Assembly (NCBI GenBank): GCA_039545355.1
Contig: BCJJ01000015.1
Location: forward strand, 868,001-932,000
DNA length: 64,000 bases
Direction of reading: 5' to 3'
DNA from: Trichosporon coremiiforme
Lineage: Eukaryota > Basidiomycota > Tremellomycetes > Trichosporonales > Trichosporonaceae
In this document: positions 31,958-41,969 of the stretch, piece after piece
Numbering within the stretch: the first letter of the stretch is position 1
How the letters are laid out: every line of letters begins with the position of its first letter
The notes under the pieces: model-generated
The model's database searches: none
The model's input: only the letters and a program-made list of their open reading frames with translations
What the model was told of the DNA's origin: nothing
Translations under genes and position numbers: made by a program

Positions 31958-33897
31958 ATGCTGACCATGTCCGGCGCCTTGCTCTGGGCGGCGCTGCTGG
32001 CGCAGCTCCCGCCGACGACGGCGCAGGCGCCGATCCTCCCCACCGTCAATCTCGAGTTCAACATGACTCTGCCCCCCGGTTCCGTTCTCGGCACCACACG
32101 GGCCTGGATCATCGAGTACGCCAACACTACCTCCATCGGGCCTCAAAATGCGACGCTCGGCTCGGGCCCCACCCGCATGGTCTGGAACCACAGCTACGAC
32201 TACGACGACGTGTTCGGGCAGGCGAAGCTCGTGCTCGAGGGCGTCGTCAAGTCGGCCTACATCTACGGAGACATGGGGCACAACGAGCAGGCGCAGAACG
32301 TCACCTTCTGGGAGACGGATACCACGGCAGTGCAGAATCAAGTGGAGCCGCCGGAGGATGGCAGGGGTCTGCTTGGGAAGATCGAAGACGTCGAGCCGTT
32401 CAGAAGAAGCAAGACGGAGCCCTATGGAAATTATAATGGCCTCTGGGCGCTTCTGGATCAGGACTGGGGCAAGCGGCCCGGAAAGCCTATCATTGACGAG
32501 GTCGTCGTCACGACGGCGATCGAGAGTGGCGCGTGAGTACGCCTGGCACTGAGGGCAGCGAGGTGTGAGGCGAGGCTTCCCTGCTTATGAGGTGGAGCAA
32601 TCTGACGCCCAGCAAAACCTTCGAGGACCTGAACAAAACGGTGATCCCCTTCGCGTCCGCGGGCAAGTTGAGTGACCACCCCGCCCTCCATTTCAAGACG
32701 TGGGACGCCAACTCGAGCCACACCTGGGTGACAACATCAGCCTACGCTCAGAAACAACGCGATGGCTCGTCTCCCATCTTCGCCGCTTTGTCTCGTGAAG
32801 CCGAAGCCGCCCTGTCCCCTTTGGGCGGGGACGTGGGCAGCGCTGTCTGGGTCGATGTGCCGGCGAACACGTCGTTCATTGTCGTGAACGGATCCAGAGG
32901 TCCCGAGTTTGCGTGGATGGAAGTCGGCGGCACGCCCATTGACGGATACATGCCCTTCCAGACGTATACGGAGCAGGCGACTTATGCCGCGAACGAGATG
33001 ATCTGGTGGCGATCGCTCTCCCCGCACGTCAAGTACAACGTCAGCCTCGGGAGCAGTGGGTCCCCGAACCGGCCGCTGTTCCTCACCTCGGTCACGTTCT
33101 ACAGCGACATGCCGCCTGAGCCGAAGAAGAGCCACACGGGGGCCATAGTCGGCGGTGTCGTTGGCGTCGTTGGCGGAGGATTGGTGGTTCTGGGAGTGAT
33201 CGCATGGTGGATCTGGAGGAAGAAGAGACGGGAACATGAGAAGATGCAAAACGAAGAGGACAAGTTCGAAGTCGACGGGCCAGTCACGCCGTTCGAGGAC
33301 CCGAGGCCGCCACCACTGCGCAAGATTGAGGGAGACCCGGCAGCCGAGGCCGTGCGCCGCCAGGCTGAAGAACGCCAGGCGCGCGAGATCCGTCAAGTCG
33401 AGCGAGAGCGGGAGCGTCAGCTGTCCTCGACCTCTGGCGGGAGTGGATCCGCCACACCCCCGTCGCTGAAACAGCAGACACTCCGGGCGCTCGATACATA
33501 TGACCGCTACTCGCCCTCTTCACCCCGTGGCACCGCGACACCAATCACGGGCCCCAACACGCCGCTGACGGGCTATCCCAGTTTCATGCTCGGAACACCT
33601 GTCACGGGGCAGAGTGACGCGAACCGCCTCCCGACGCCCGCGACGCCAGCGAATGGGGCGCTGCTGGCTATTCCCGAGACGCCGATTGACGGCGTTGTGT
33701 CGCCGACGAGAACGAGGCCGAGGGCTATAGACGTCGGAGGAGTCGACGACGGAAGCGACGAGGACGCAATGGACCCGCCGGCGTACAATCCCGAATGGAC
33801 TCGGCCACGCACACGCCCGCAAAGACCTAGGATCGTCGTGCCGCAGAGCAAGACGCCGAGCTCGACGCTGACGCCTGGGCTGGGGCCGGGGTCGTAG
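31958..33897 (+). CDS. Single-pass membrane glycoprotein, family member 3 (PPxY tail)
   Basis: Exons 31958-32532 and 32613-33897 give 619 residues. A signal peptide (LLWAALLAQLPPTTA) is followed by LEFNMT, SAYIYGDMG, VVVTTAIE at the conserved phase-2 intron, SFIVVNGSRGP, MIWWRSLSP and TSVTFYSD. Many N-X-S/T sequons occur. The transmembrane helix at about 367-393 (GAIVGGVVGVVGG) ends WIWRKKRR. The tail of about 225 residues is rich in Pro/Thr (TPITGPNTPLTG) and contains DPPAYNPEW at about residue 578. PPAY is a PPxY motif of the type bound by WW domains of Nedd4/Rsp5 ubiquitin ligases; that link is inference. This is the only one of the three genes with both an intact tail and an intact PPxY. 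Confidence 0.85.
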
Positions 33898-34926
33898 CCC
33901 AGCTGTCTCGGCAACTCTCTCAGCAGCTCTCTCAGCAAACATCTCGACACCGCATCGCTAGTCGATTCCCACTCCACACTCAGCAACGCTAGTGGCACTC
34001 TAAGCACCGCCCACGATGGCCGAGACCTTCGAGAACGCTTCCAGGAGACCTTCTCTGAGAACGTAGAATCCCACAAACACCTCGTACTCCCACAAACCCC
34101 ATTGCACACTGCACCGCCGATTGAACCCAGAGCCTAAACTCTGTTCCGAGTCCTGCCACAAGCCGCGACAGGTACAGGTACAGTTACAGGGACGAGAGGG
34201 ACGAGGAATGAGAGGGACCGGGGAGCACCGCACGTACTACCTTTTGTTGTATTCCATAGCCTCACAGACGTTTCTGCACATACACTGCTGCACCAGCCTT
34301 TGCATTCCCCGGTGTCTGCGGTGTTTGGTATCGGCAACGAAGCAAATGGCGGCGCCTCTGCGAGGACTGTAGCGCTTCACGACCTCTCGCAGTGAGTGGG
34401 CTGGCAAAGCTTACCAGCGACGCGTCCGCGCTGTGGCTCCAGTTCTCGGAGTTCGGAGTCGTCGCCCTTTGCCCTTCCGCTAGCACCCTGCCCAACACCC
34501 CAGCCGGCCGGCAGTCGCGGCCAGCCGAGAAGGAAAGAGTCCTTGCTGGGATCTCTAGAATCGTGGTCGGAGGACGGCTCTGCTAGATTCCAAGTCTCCC
34601 ACGCCCGTCACCTCACCGTACACTACCGTCCATCGTCGCACCTGCCCGTCAACCGCGCCCTCCATAGCCCTCCGTAGCTCAGCAGGGCTCTCTCACACGC
34701 AAACCCGCACGAGGCTTTAGGTATAACAAATGCAGATGATGCTGACGGACTGTAACGGAAACTATGTGGGAAAGCTATGTGTTGTCTATTCTAATACTCA
34801 GGTGGGGTCTATGTCGCTGTGCTGTACACAAAGGTGGGCTCGCTGTGTCCTCCTCCAAAACCTCATTACACTTCCATACTCAACTTCGGCACTCGCGCCG
34901 TCTGCTCACGACCGCGTACGCTCGCT
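33898..34926. other. Intergenic, about 1 kb
   Basis: Between family member 3 and the convergent DUF218 gene. A TAGCTCAGCAGG string near 34673 resembles a tRNA A box but lacks a partner B box. No gene was recognised. Confidence 0.5.
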
Positions 34927-36122
34927 CTACCAAGCCCAAGGCACCTTCCCCTCGAACACGCGGAAACCCTTGGGCGGCTGCATGCCAGCCGTGTCACCAA
35001 AGTGGCCCTCCCCTTCTCCCTCCCCCGCCGCGCGGTCAGAGCCCGGCTCACCAATGGAAGTCGGGACGCCAACCTCGCCCACAGGCGTGGACTGGGGACA
35101 CCACTCGAGCAGGGGCACGAGCTCGGGCACACTGGCGTGGTAGGACGGATAACGCGAGAAGGGGTTCCGGTCCAGGCGCTTGGTGCTGAGCGGGGGTCGG
35201 CACCCAGCGGGGGAAAAGAGGAACGGCGCATACCCATGCTTCAGTTCGCCGAGGTAGTGCTCGGACGTGTTGCCCTCGTCGTCGATACCGATGTACCGGA
35301 ACCTCTGGGCCGGAAAGCGGATCGCGCCCCGGTGCAGCTGCTCGAAGCGCTTGCGCTTCATCCCGTACCCGACAACGGTGATCTTGTCGGGCCACCGGCC
35401 CGTCACTTCGCGGAAGCGCGCGATGGAAAACAAAAGGTTCTCGTAGCTGTCCAGAGCGTACTCCTCTGTCGTTGCGCGCTGCGCCACGGGCAGAGACGTG
35501 CCCTCGGCTGGACTCCGGAGCAGGCCGCGCGCGGCAGCTAGGCGGTGGTAGCTCGACGCCTCGGACAGGGGTGAGGTCAGGTGCGAGCGTGTCGCGCCGC
35601 TGACTGTCAGCACTCGTGCATGTGCGTCGTCACTCACCCGGAGAACACGAGAAGCGCGTGGGGATCCTCGCGCGCGACGGCGGCCGCTCGCTCAATGTGC
35701 TTGACGTATGTGTTGACGCTTCCGCCGCGCTGCATCGGCTCGAGGACCCAGTCATCGTCGCGGTGCACGCGCTCGGGGTCGGTGCCAAGCCACACCGCGT
35801 GTCCGGGGACCATGACGAGGTGGTCGACGGCGCGCATGCGTGGGTCGCGGTTGATCGTCGCCTCGACGCTGGGCGGCCGGCCGGCCAGCTCGGGCGGGAG
35901 ATCGACGTCCCACGCCTTGGCACTGTATTTCGGCGCCGGGGAGAACAGCGCATGCTTCAGGTTGTACAGCAGCGACAGGCCAAGCGTCGACAGTAGAAGC
36001 AGCACTGCGAGGTTGGTCAAGCGAGAACGCACGCGCAGCTGGGAGATCCAGTTGCCGGAGAGAGGGAGAGGAGCGTACGCCCCCACGGGCCGCTTGCGGC
36101 CGGACAGGTGAGTCGGCAGCAT
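34927..36122 (-). CDS. DUF218 (YdcF-like) membrane-anchored protein
   Basis: Exons 36122-35638 and 35599-34927 give 385 residues. A hydrophobic segment at about 36-56 (LAVLLLLSTLGLSLLY) predicts a type II anchor. The DUF218 core follows: DHLVMVPGHAVW, WVLEPMQRGG, LLVFSGGATR across the intron, LSEASSY, TEEYALDSYENLLFS and DKITVVGYGMKR. DUF218 proteins have a Rossmann-like fold; the fungal members have no established activity. The C-terminal 60 residues are variable and Gly/Glu-rich. The gene is divergent from the unknown gene at 36444 with 321 bp between starts. Confidence 0.88.
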
Positions 36123-36443
36123 GGTGGCGGTCTGTCGGGGCGGGGTAACAAGAGAGTGTGAGTGGTGTTGCGGGGTCGATGAATGTCGACATGCACGAAA
36201 TCGGCGATCGCAGTGGGGTAACAGCACTCAACGGGATGCTCCCGTCGCCGCCGCCGCCGCCCGCCGCGTTTCTACGCCGCACGTGCCCACTCTCTAACCA
36301 TTAGGATTTGCACTAATGACGCATTAACCCAGTTACTCTAATCACTCCGCGTACATAGACGCGCCTTCAATTTGACGCGTCGGAAGGGAACCAACGCGAA
36401 ATCAATGTTCATGTTGCACCATCCTCCCGCCACCGAGATTTGA
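36123..36443. promoter_or_regulatory. Divergent promoter of DUF218 gene and unknown gene
   Basis: 321 bp between two start codons on opposite strands. No specific motif was recognised. Confidence 0.45.
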
Positions 36444-37841
36444 ATGCGGGCCCTTGCGCTCTCCTCCCAGCCGCGCGCGATTGCAGCCAGCATCGAGCCC
36501 GACTCGAGCAGGCGCCGCCCCTTCCTTCCTGACTCGTCCTCGCCCCTCGATCCAGTCGACCTGACGACGTCGCCGGAAACCAAGAAGCGCACAGCACGTA
36601 GCTTCATTCCGTCATACTTGTCGCCTAAGAGGAAAGCCCGCAGTGACGGCTCAGAGGAGTCGCTTCCGACACCACCGCCGACATCTAGTGTGCACGACGC
36701 TGAAGTTGATGACGGCATAGAGGAGCTCAGCGAGAGTGAGTTCACGCCGGCCGAGTTAGAGCGCAGCGCGAGGAAGGGTAAGCTTCTAGACAGGATACAG
36801 CTGACCGCAGCCCGCTCGAGCAACATTTGGTCAAACCTCGCCAGCAGCGCTTCGGAACGATCGCCAGCGCCGAGACCCTCGAGCAAGAATACCCCGAGGC
36901 AGACATCACCGATGCAGTCGAAAGCCAAGTCGAAGTCGCGCTCAGCCTCGCCCGTGAAGCAGGTGCGACAGCCGACACTGGACGATCTGTTCACGCAGCA
37001 GGAGAAGAAGTCGGAGACGCCGAAACCTGCAGCGAAGCCTGCCCCGGTGGTGAAGAAGCGTCGCCGCGTGTCCGCCAGCGACGAGGAGAGGACGCCACCG
37101 AGCAAGGCGAAGGACATCGAGAGCGACGACAGCGTCACGCTGAGCCGATCAAGGAGGACCGCCCGTGTGCCCGACAGCGACGACGAGCTGCTCAGCTCGC
37201 GACGGAAGGGGAAGACTCGCGCGATCGTTCCCGCCAGCGACGACGAACACCCGAGCTCGACCACGATCAACCTGCTGTCGAGCGATCCGATCGAGCCAAT
37301 TGACCTGATTGACGTCCCCGACCTCGAGCCTGAGCTTACTGGCACCTCCGAACCCCCGCCCTTAGACGACTACGATGACGACGCGTTCCCGTGGGCCATG
37401 GTCCTCGAAGAACCAGAGCACATGGCCCCAGTGCCCGAAGATTCCGTCACCGATCCTCAACCTCGCAAGCGCCCCCGACAGTCGATCTTCGACCTTCCCG
37501 ACTTCCGGAACGAGCCGGCGTCCCAGGTGCCGCGGAGCCGCTCTTCGTCTCCTCTCCCCGAAGTCACCGACACGGCTCCAGTGTCACGAAAGGGCAAGGG
37601 CAAGCTGCCCGCGATCAAGTTTGCAGACTTCAGTTTGCTCAGCGAGCTGGACGAGAAGGTGCGCGTTTTCTATGAGCAACACTGGCGCCGCGGCGCCGGC
37701 GAGGAGGACGACGAGTGGCACGAGGCCGACCGCCTGGCTTTCACTGCCGCGCCGCCGAAGCGGAAGGCGGCGCCGAGGCGGGGCGGGTGGTTCCCGCGGG
37801 GCCGGGGTAGAGGTCGGGGACGGGGTCGTGGGCGCGGATAA
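36444..37841 (+). CDS. Disordered nuclear-type protein with PIP-like motif and RG tail (unknown)
   Basis: A single exon encodes 465 residues, unusual here because most neighbours have introns. The protein is mostly low complexity: Ser/Pro/acidic stretches with many SDDE clusters and basic patches (KKRRRV, KRPRQS). QPTLDDLF (about residue 175) resembles a PCNA-interacting PIP box but lacks the paired aromatics. A short ordered-looking block near the C-terminus (PAIKFADFSLLSELDEKV, then FYEQHWRRGAG) is the best candidate for a conserved domain. It is followed by WFPRGRG and a run of RG dipeptides, typical of nucleic-acid binding tails. I do not recognise the family. Confidence 0.75.
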   Translation: MRALALSSQPRAIAASIEPDSSRRRPFLPDSSSPLDPVDLTTSPETKKRTARSFIPSYLSPKRKARSDGSEESLPTPPPTSSVHDAEVDDGIEELSESEFTPAELERSARKGKLLDRIQLTAARSSNIWSNLASSASERSPAPRPSSKNTPRQTSPMQSKAKSKSRSASPVKQVRQPTLDDLFTQQEKKSETPKPAAKPAPVVKKRRRVSASDEERTPPSKAKDIESDDSVTLSRSRRTARVPDSDDELLSSRRKGKTRAIVPASDDEHPSSTTINLLSSDPIEPIDLIDVPDLEPELTGTSEPPPLDDYDDDAFPWAMVLEEPEHMAPVPEDSVTDPQPRKRPRQSIFDLPDFRNEPASQVPRSRSSSPLPEVTDTAPVSRKGKGKLPAIKFADFSLLSELDEKVRVFYEQHWRRGAGEEDDEWHEADRLAFTAAPPKRKAAPRRGGWFPRGRGRGRGRGRGRG

Positions 37842-37915
37842 GCCCAGAGTTACAGTAAAGCAAAGTGCAGTTGTAGCATATGTGTAAAAGTGTAGATTGT
37901 AGATCTATGTCAAGT

Positions 37916-39349
37916 TCACCTTCGTCGCTTATCCTTCTTCCCGCTTGTCTCCTCCAACATGCCAGCAAGCTCCATCGCATCCCTCGCCGCCTGGTTGATA
38001 TGCTTGAACCTGTCGGGTCCGAGATGAATACCCCCAAACCATCTCGTAACCACCACAACCGTGTCCCTCACGTCCAAAATCTCCAACAGATGCTTCAATC
38101 TCGAGCCAGCCTGCGTCTCGCCGTCATCGTCATAATCTCCTTCCGTCACGATCCCCGCTGGGCCACCCGTATCCCGCGCAAGACGATAAGCCCAGATGGT
38201 CGGGTGCGCGGCGCGCGCAATCTTCTTGTCTTCGAGGAGATGAGCAACGATGGCGGCGACATCGGACTCGGCGCTTATCCGCGCGCAGTGACCGACAAAC
38301 GCCGATTTTCTATCCGTGATTGCTTCGGAGGTGTAGATTTTCGGAAGTGGGCGCGCGGGGCTCTGGGACGCGGAGAAGTTGAGTTTGGAGAAGCCAGTTT
38401 GGACGTCGTTAATGTCCTTCTGGGCGGCCGAGCTCGAGGTTGGGGGTTGAGACTGAGGAGGAGGGGAGGCGCGCAGTGTCGAACGAGCGGCCTCGCCCGC
38501 TGCGTCGACGGCCAGGTGGTCGGAGTACCATGCCTCGACTAAGGACTGGACGTGCACGAGTCCGTCGAAGATGCACTCCTGCCCTGGCGTAAACGGGACC
38601 CCTGCCGAGGTTAAATATGTTCTCGTCACGTTTCCGACTGTCGTTAGCTAGATCTCTTATACTCGGAAACCGGGACCAGGCAAACGAGGAGCCAGTCTCG
38701 ACTGGGGCTGCGCCGCGGTCCCTCCGCTACCGCCGCTCCCACAGCGCAGCGCAATCAGTATACTCACACAATCCCGCATCAACGGCATAAGACCCGACAT
38801 ACTTGCCCAACAGTTGCAATGTCGGCGCGTACTCGGGGTAGTTCTCTGGCAAGGATACGAGCACCTCAATCTCGGGTGTCGTGCCGTCCTCGGGCTGCAG
38901 AGTTACGACGAACCTGACACGGTCGGATCCTGAGGATGACGAGGCGGGTGTCCCCGGACGAGAAGGGGAAGGACGGTGTAGCCGCACAGAAGGGTAGATG
39001 GCCGAAAGCGCGCCGAGCTCGAGACCTTGCGCGGACTTGTTCGGGTTTTCGGAGATGGACAGCGAGTCGATGAGCTGGCGGTCAGCTACAACTTTCCATT
39101 ACCCCGCTGCTCGTATTCTCCCGCGTCCCGCTCAGTCTTCCTGGTCCATTGCTGTCTCTAGACTTAGTCAGAGTTGAGGTGGGCGGGCTGAGCTCACACC
39201 TCGAATGCGCTAGCAGCGAGCTGTCACGAGAGAGCGGAGGGACAGAAGAGCGAAAGCAGAAGAAGCGGAGCAGAAGAGAAGCGCACGCATCACGCTCCGC
39301 GCTCTGCAGGCAGGTGACGTACCGACTGAACCTCGGGGTCGACGTCCAT
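37916..39349 (-). CDS. YIH1: Yih1/IMPACT homologue (RWD + UPF0029)
   Basis: Exons 39349-39323, 39074-38768 and 38637-37916 give 351 residues. IMPACT/Yih1 competes with Gcn2 for Gcn1 and so damps the amino-acid starvation response. The N-terminal RWD domain contains LELGALSAIYPS, VLVSLPENYPEYAPTL and GQECIFDGLVHVQS. A Ser-rich linker precedes the UPF0029/IMPACT domain with KSAFVGHCARI, DYDDDGETQAGSRL and VVVVTRWFGGIHLG. The first exon carries only nine codons (MDVDPEVQS) and is followed by a 248-nt intron. The start was chosen because it joins in frame to LIDSLSISENP just before the RWD motif. Its stop is 74 bp from the convergent unknown gene. Confidence 0.92.
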
Positions 39350-39636
39350 GACGAAATCGCGTTTTGGTGGTTTGGACAGTGGAGAATTCAGGAACACCCA
39401 CAAGTTCGAGTTGAGCGGAGGCCCCGCACTCGAGTCTGCCGGGTCGAAGGCCGACTCCTCCACCTGCAGCCACCCGCTTATTCACTGCGGCACGTATGAG
39501 CAGGCCCGAGGACGAGGACGAGGACCTAACGAAGAGGGTAGAGAGAAGTTGCTCGCGGGTCAAGAATTTCAAATGCATACAGCATACAAGACAAGGAAAC
39601 ACACTTATCAGCGGGGAATATCACGGCGAAGGAGAC

Positions 39637-41690
39637 TCAGTAGGCCGCCGCGATACCATTCTTCCTACTATCCGAGCTGCCCCACACCTCGCCCTTCCGC
39701 ACCACGACAGCCTGCACCTCGCTGCTACCGACGTTAATGTCGAACTGGCCGATATTGTGACCTCGGCTCTTCAGATCCTGAAGCCAGTCCTTGTCCACGC
39801 CATCGGGACCGACCTCCAACGTAGTGATGTTCGGCAGGATCTGGTCGTGCAGTCTCTCCCTCTCGATCGCCGCGCTGATGTTCAGCCCGCACTCCAGGTT
39901 CAGCATGACCTGGGCGACGGAGGGGAAGATACGACTTCCGCCACTGCCGCCAAGAACGGCGCTGACGCGGCCGTCGGTGAAGATGATCGTGGGCGCGGTG
40001 GACGACAGGGGCCGCTTGCCCGGCGCCGGATAGTTGTGCGGACTCGGGGGAAGACCGAAAGCGTCCGACGAACCGGGGACGGAATAGTCGTCCTGCTCGT
40101 CGTTGAGGATGATGCCGCCTGGCGTCATGAGATGACTGCCCCAGATCAGATTGATCGTGCTCGTCACACTGGCCGCGCCGCCCCACTGGTCGACAACACT
40201 GAGGTGCGTCGTGCCCTTATCGACGGGTGTCTCGGTGACGAGGCCATAGTGCGCCGGCTTGTGTGTCACGTCGTCGATGAGCGCGCGGCGCCCAGCCGCC
40301 CACGCTTTCGTGCGGAACTCGGCGAGACGCGTGAGGTTCTTGGCAAAGGTGGGGTCGCACACTTCGCTCCTGGCTCCGAAAGCGTGCTTCATCGCCTCGA
40401 TCGTGACGTGGCTCTCCTCAGCGCCCCAGCACTTGCCCTTCTTCGCCCACTTGGACACAAACGGCTCCAGAATGTTCAGCATGCCGAGGAGGACGCCGCC
40501 GGACGCAGGCGCATCGGCGGAGTATACCTCGTGGCCGAGGAAGCTCGACGAGATGGCAGGGTACACGCGCGCCTTATAGCCCTTCAGGTCGTCGTGGGTC
40601 ATGATGCCGCCACGCTTCTTGACCGTCTTGACTACATCGTCGGCGATCGAGCCAGAGTAGAAGGCGGCAGCGCCGTGCTTCGCAATCTGCTCCAGTGTGT
40701 CGGCGTACGTGGGGCGGAAGACCCAGTCGCCCTCGACGAGCAGCATCCCGTTGCGGCTGTATACGGCCGCCCACACGGGGTCGTCGAGCATGAACGCCCC
40801 AAAGTAGCGGATCCTGCGCGCGAGCTCGCGCGAGACCTGCCATCCCGAGCGCGCCTGCTTAATCACCGGCTCAAAGAGCTTTTCCCAGGGTACTTGGCCG
40901 TAGAGCTTGTGCGCTGCCTCGAGGCCGCGCATCTCGCCAGGGACGCCAACAGCAAGCCCGCCGACCTGGCTTGCATCTCGCCCCAGCTTCGAGTACATGT
41001 CCTCCGTCGCGGCTGCGGGAGCCGTCTCGCGGAAATCGACAGCGATGGCTTTCGGCCGCTTCGACTTGAGCGAACCATAGTCAGGCTGCGTCAGTGACAT
41101 GTACTCAACGTCGGCGAGGTCGCGCCACGCGTGCTCCGAACCAAGACCATCGGGAACGGACAGCAGCGCAAAGCCGCCTCCGCCGATGCCGGAGGAGAAC
41201 GCGTTCATCAACCCGATACACAGCGTCGTCGTGATCGCCGCATCGACGGCGGTGCCGTTGTGCTTCCGCAGAATGTCGATGCCCATGTTGGAACACGTTG
41301 CGTCCTCTGACGCGACGGAGGCGTTGCCAGGACCAGCGAGGGAGGGCGGGTTGCGCGGAAGTCCGGTTGGCTGTGTGTTAGTTTCTTCCTTGACGATCAA
41401 CTTGGAGGAAAACAAGGGCGACTCACAGGAGGTAGCTTGTATATCGGGGGCACCATGGGCGGCTTCTCGTGCTTGTGTGGGCGTAGCTTGTGGAACCCGT
41501 ACATACCCCCTGCGCCGATAAGGACCCCGAGCAGGAGGAGGAGCGCATATGGCAGCGACTTCTTCGGCCTGCGCGAGCGGAGTTTGCGCATCGCGTTCGT
41601 CATCGTCGAGAGGGAACTGCTGCGTTGGTGTCGCTGCTGGGGCGCACCGCCGCCGTTGGGCGGGGGGAGGAGGGGCTCGGACTCGGACAT
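39637..41690 (-). CDS. Gamma-glutamyltransferase (glutathione hydrolase)
   Basis: Exons 41690-41427 and 41370-39637 give 665 residues. It is an N-terminal nucleophile hydrolase that cleaves and transfers the gamma-glutamyl group of glutathione. A cytoplasmic Arg/Ser-rich stretch precedes a single signal anchor (LPYALLLLLGVLIGAGGMYGF, about 47-67), so the catalytic part is luminal or extracellular. Landmarks are NGTAVDAAITTTLCIGL, GIGGGGFALL, FRETAP, GGLAVGVPGEMRG and DKGTTHLSVVDQ, where the first Thr after Gly (near residue 474) is the autoprocessing nucleophile, then LGGSGGSRI. The 57-nt intron ends CTAACACACAG. Vacuolar or cell-surface location cannot be settled. Confidence 0.94.
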
Positions 41691-41969
41691 GTTTACGTCC
41701 GGCGAGCTGTCGGTGGGAAAATCAAGAAAGAAAGGAGAGTTGAAGGCTGGGTTATCTCGAGTACCAGAAACGAGGGCTGTGGCCACCGGATGCAGCGTCG
41801 TTCGACCGTGACGAGATGTAAGAAGCAGAGATGGGCTATCTGTACCGGCTCCCGTCAGCCGTGATCGCCGCCGTGACATTTCGGCTCATCCCTGACGTGT
41901 TCATGCCCGCCGCGCCCCGCGGTGGAGGCCGACAGGTGTGTTACGTAAAACATCCACAGCTCCGGTGCT

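Noticed and set aside
34668..34700. TAGCTCAGCAGG A-box-like string
   Set aside because: No T arm, no acceptor pairing and no T-run; chance match.
39496..41097. 533-codon open frame antisense to gamma-glutamyltransferase
   Set aside because: Third-position GC bias of the real gene keeps the opposite strand open; the frame has no recognisable domain.
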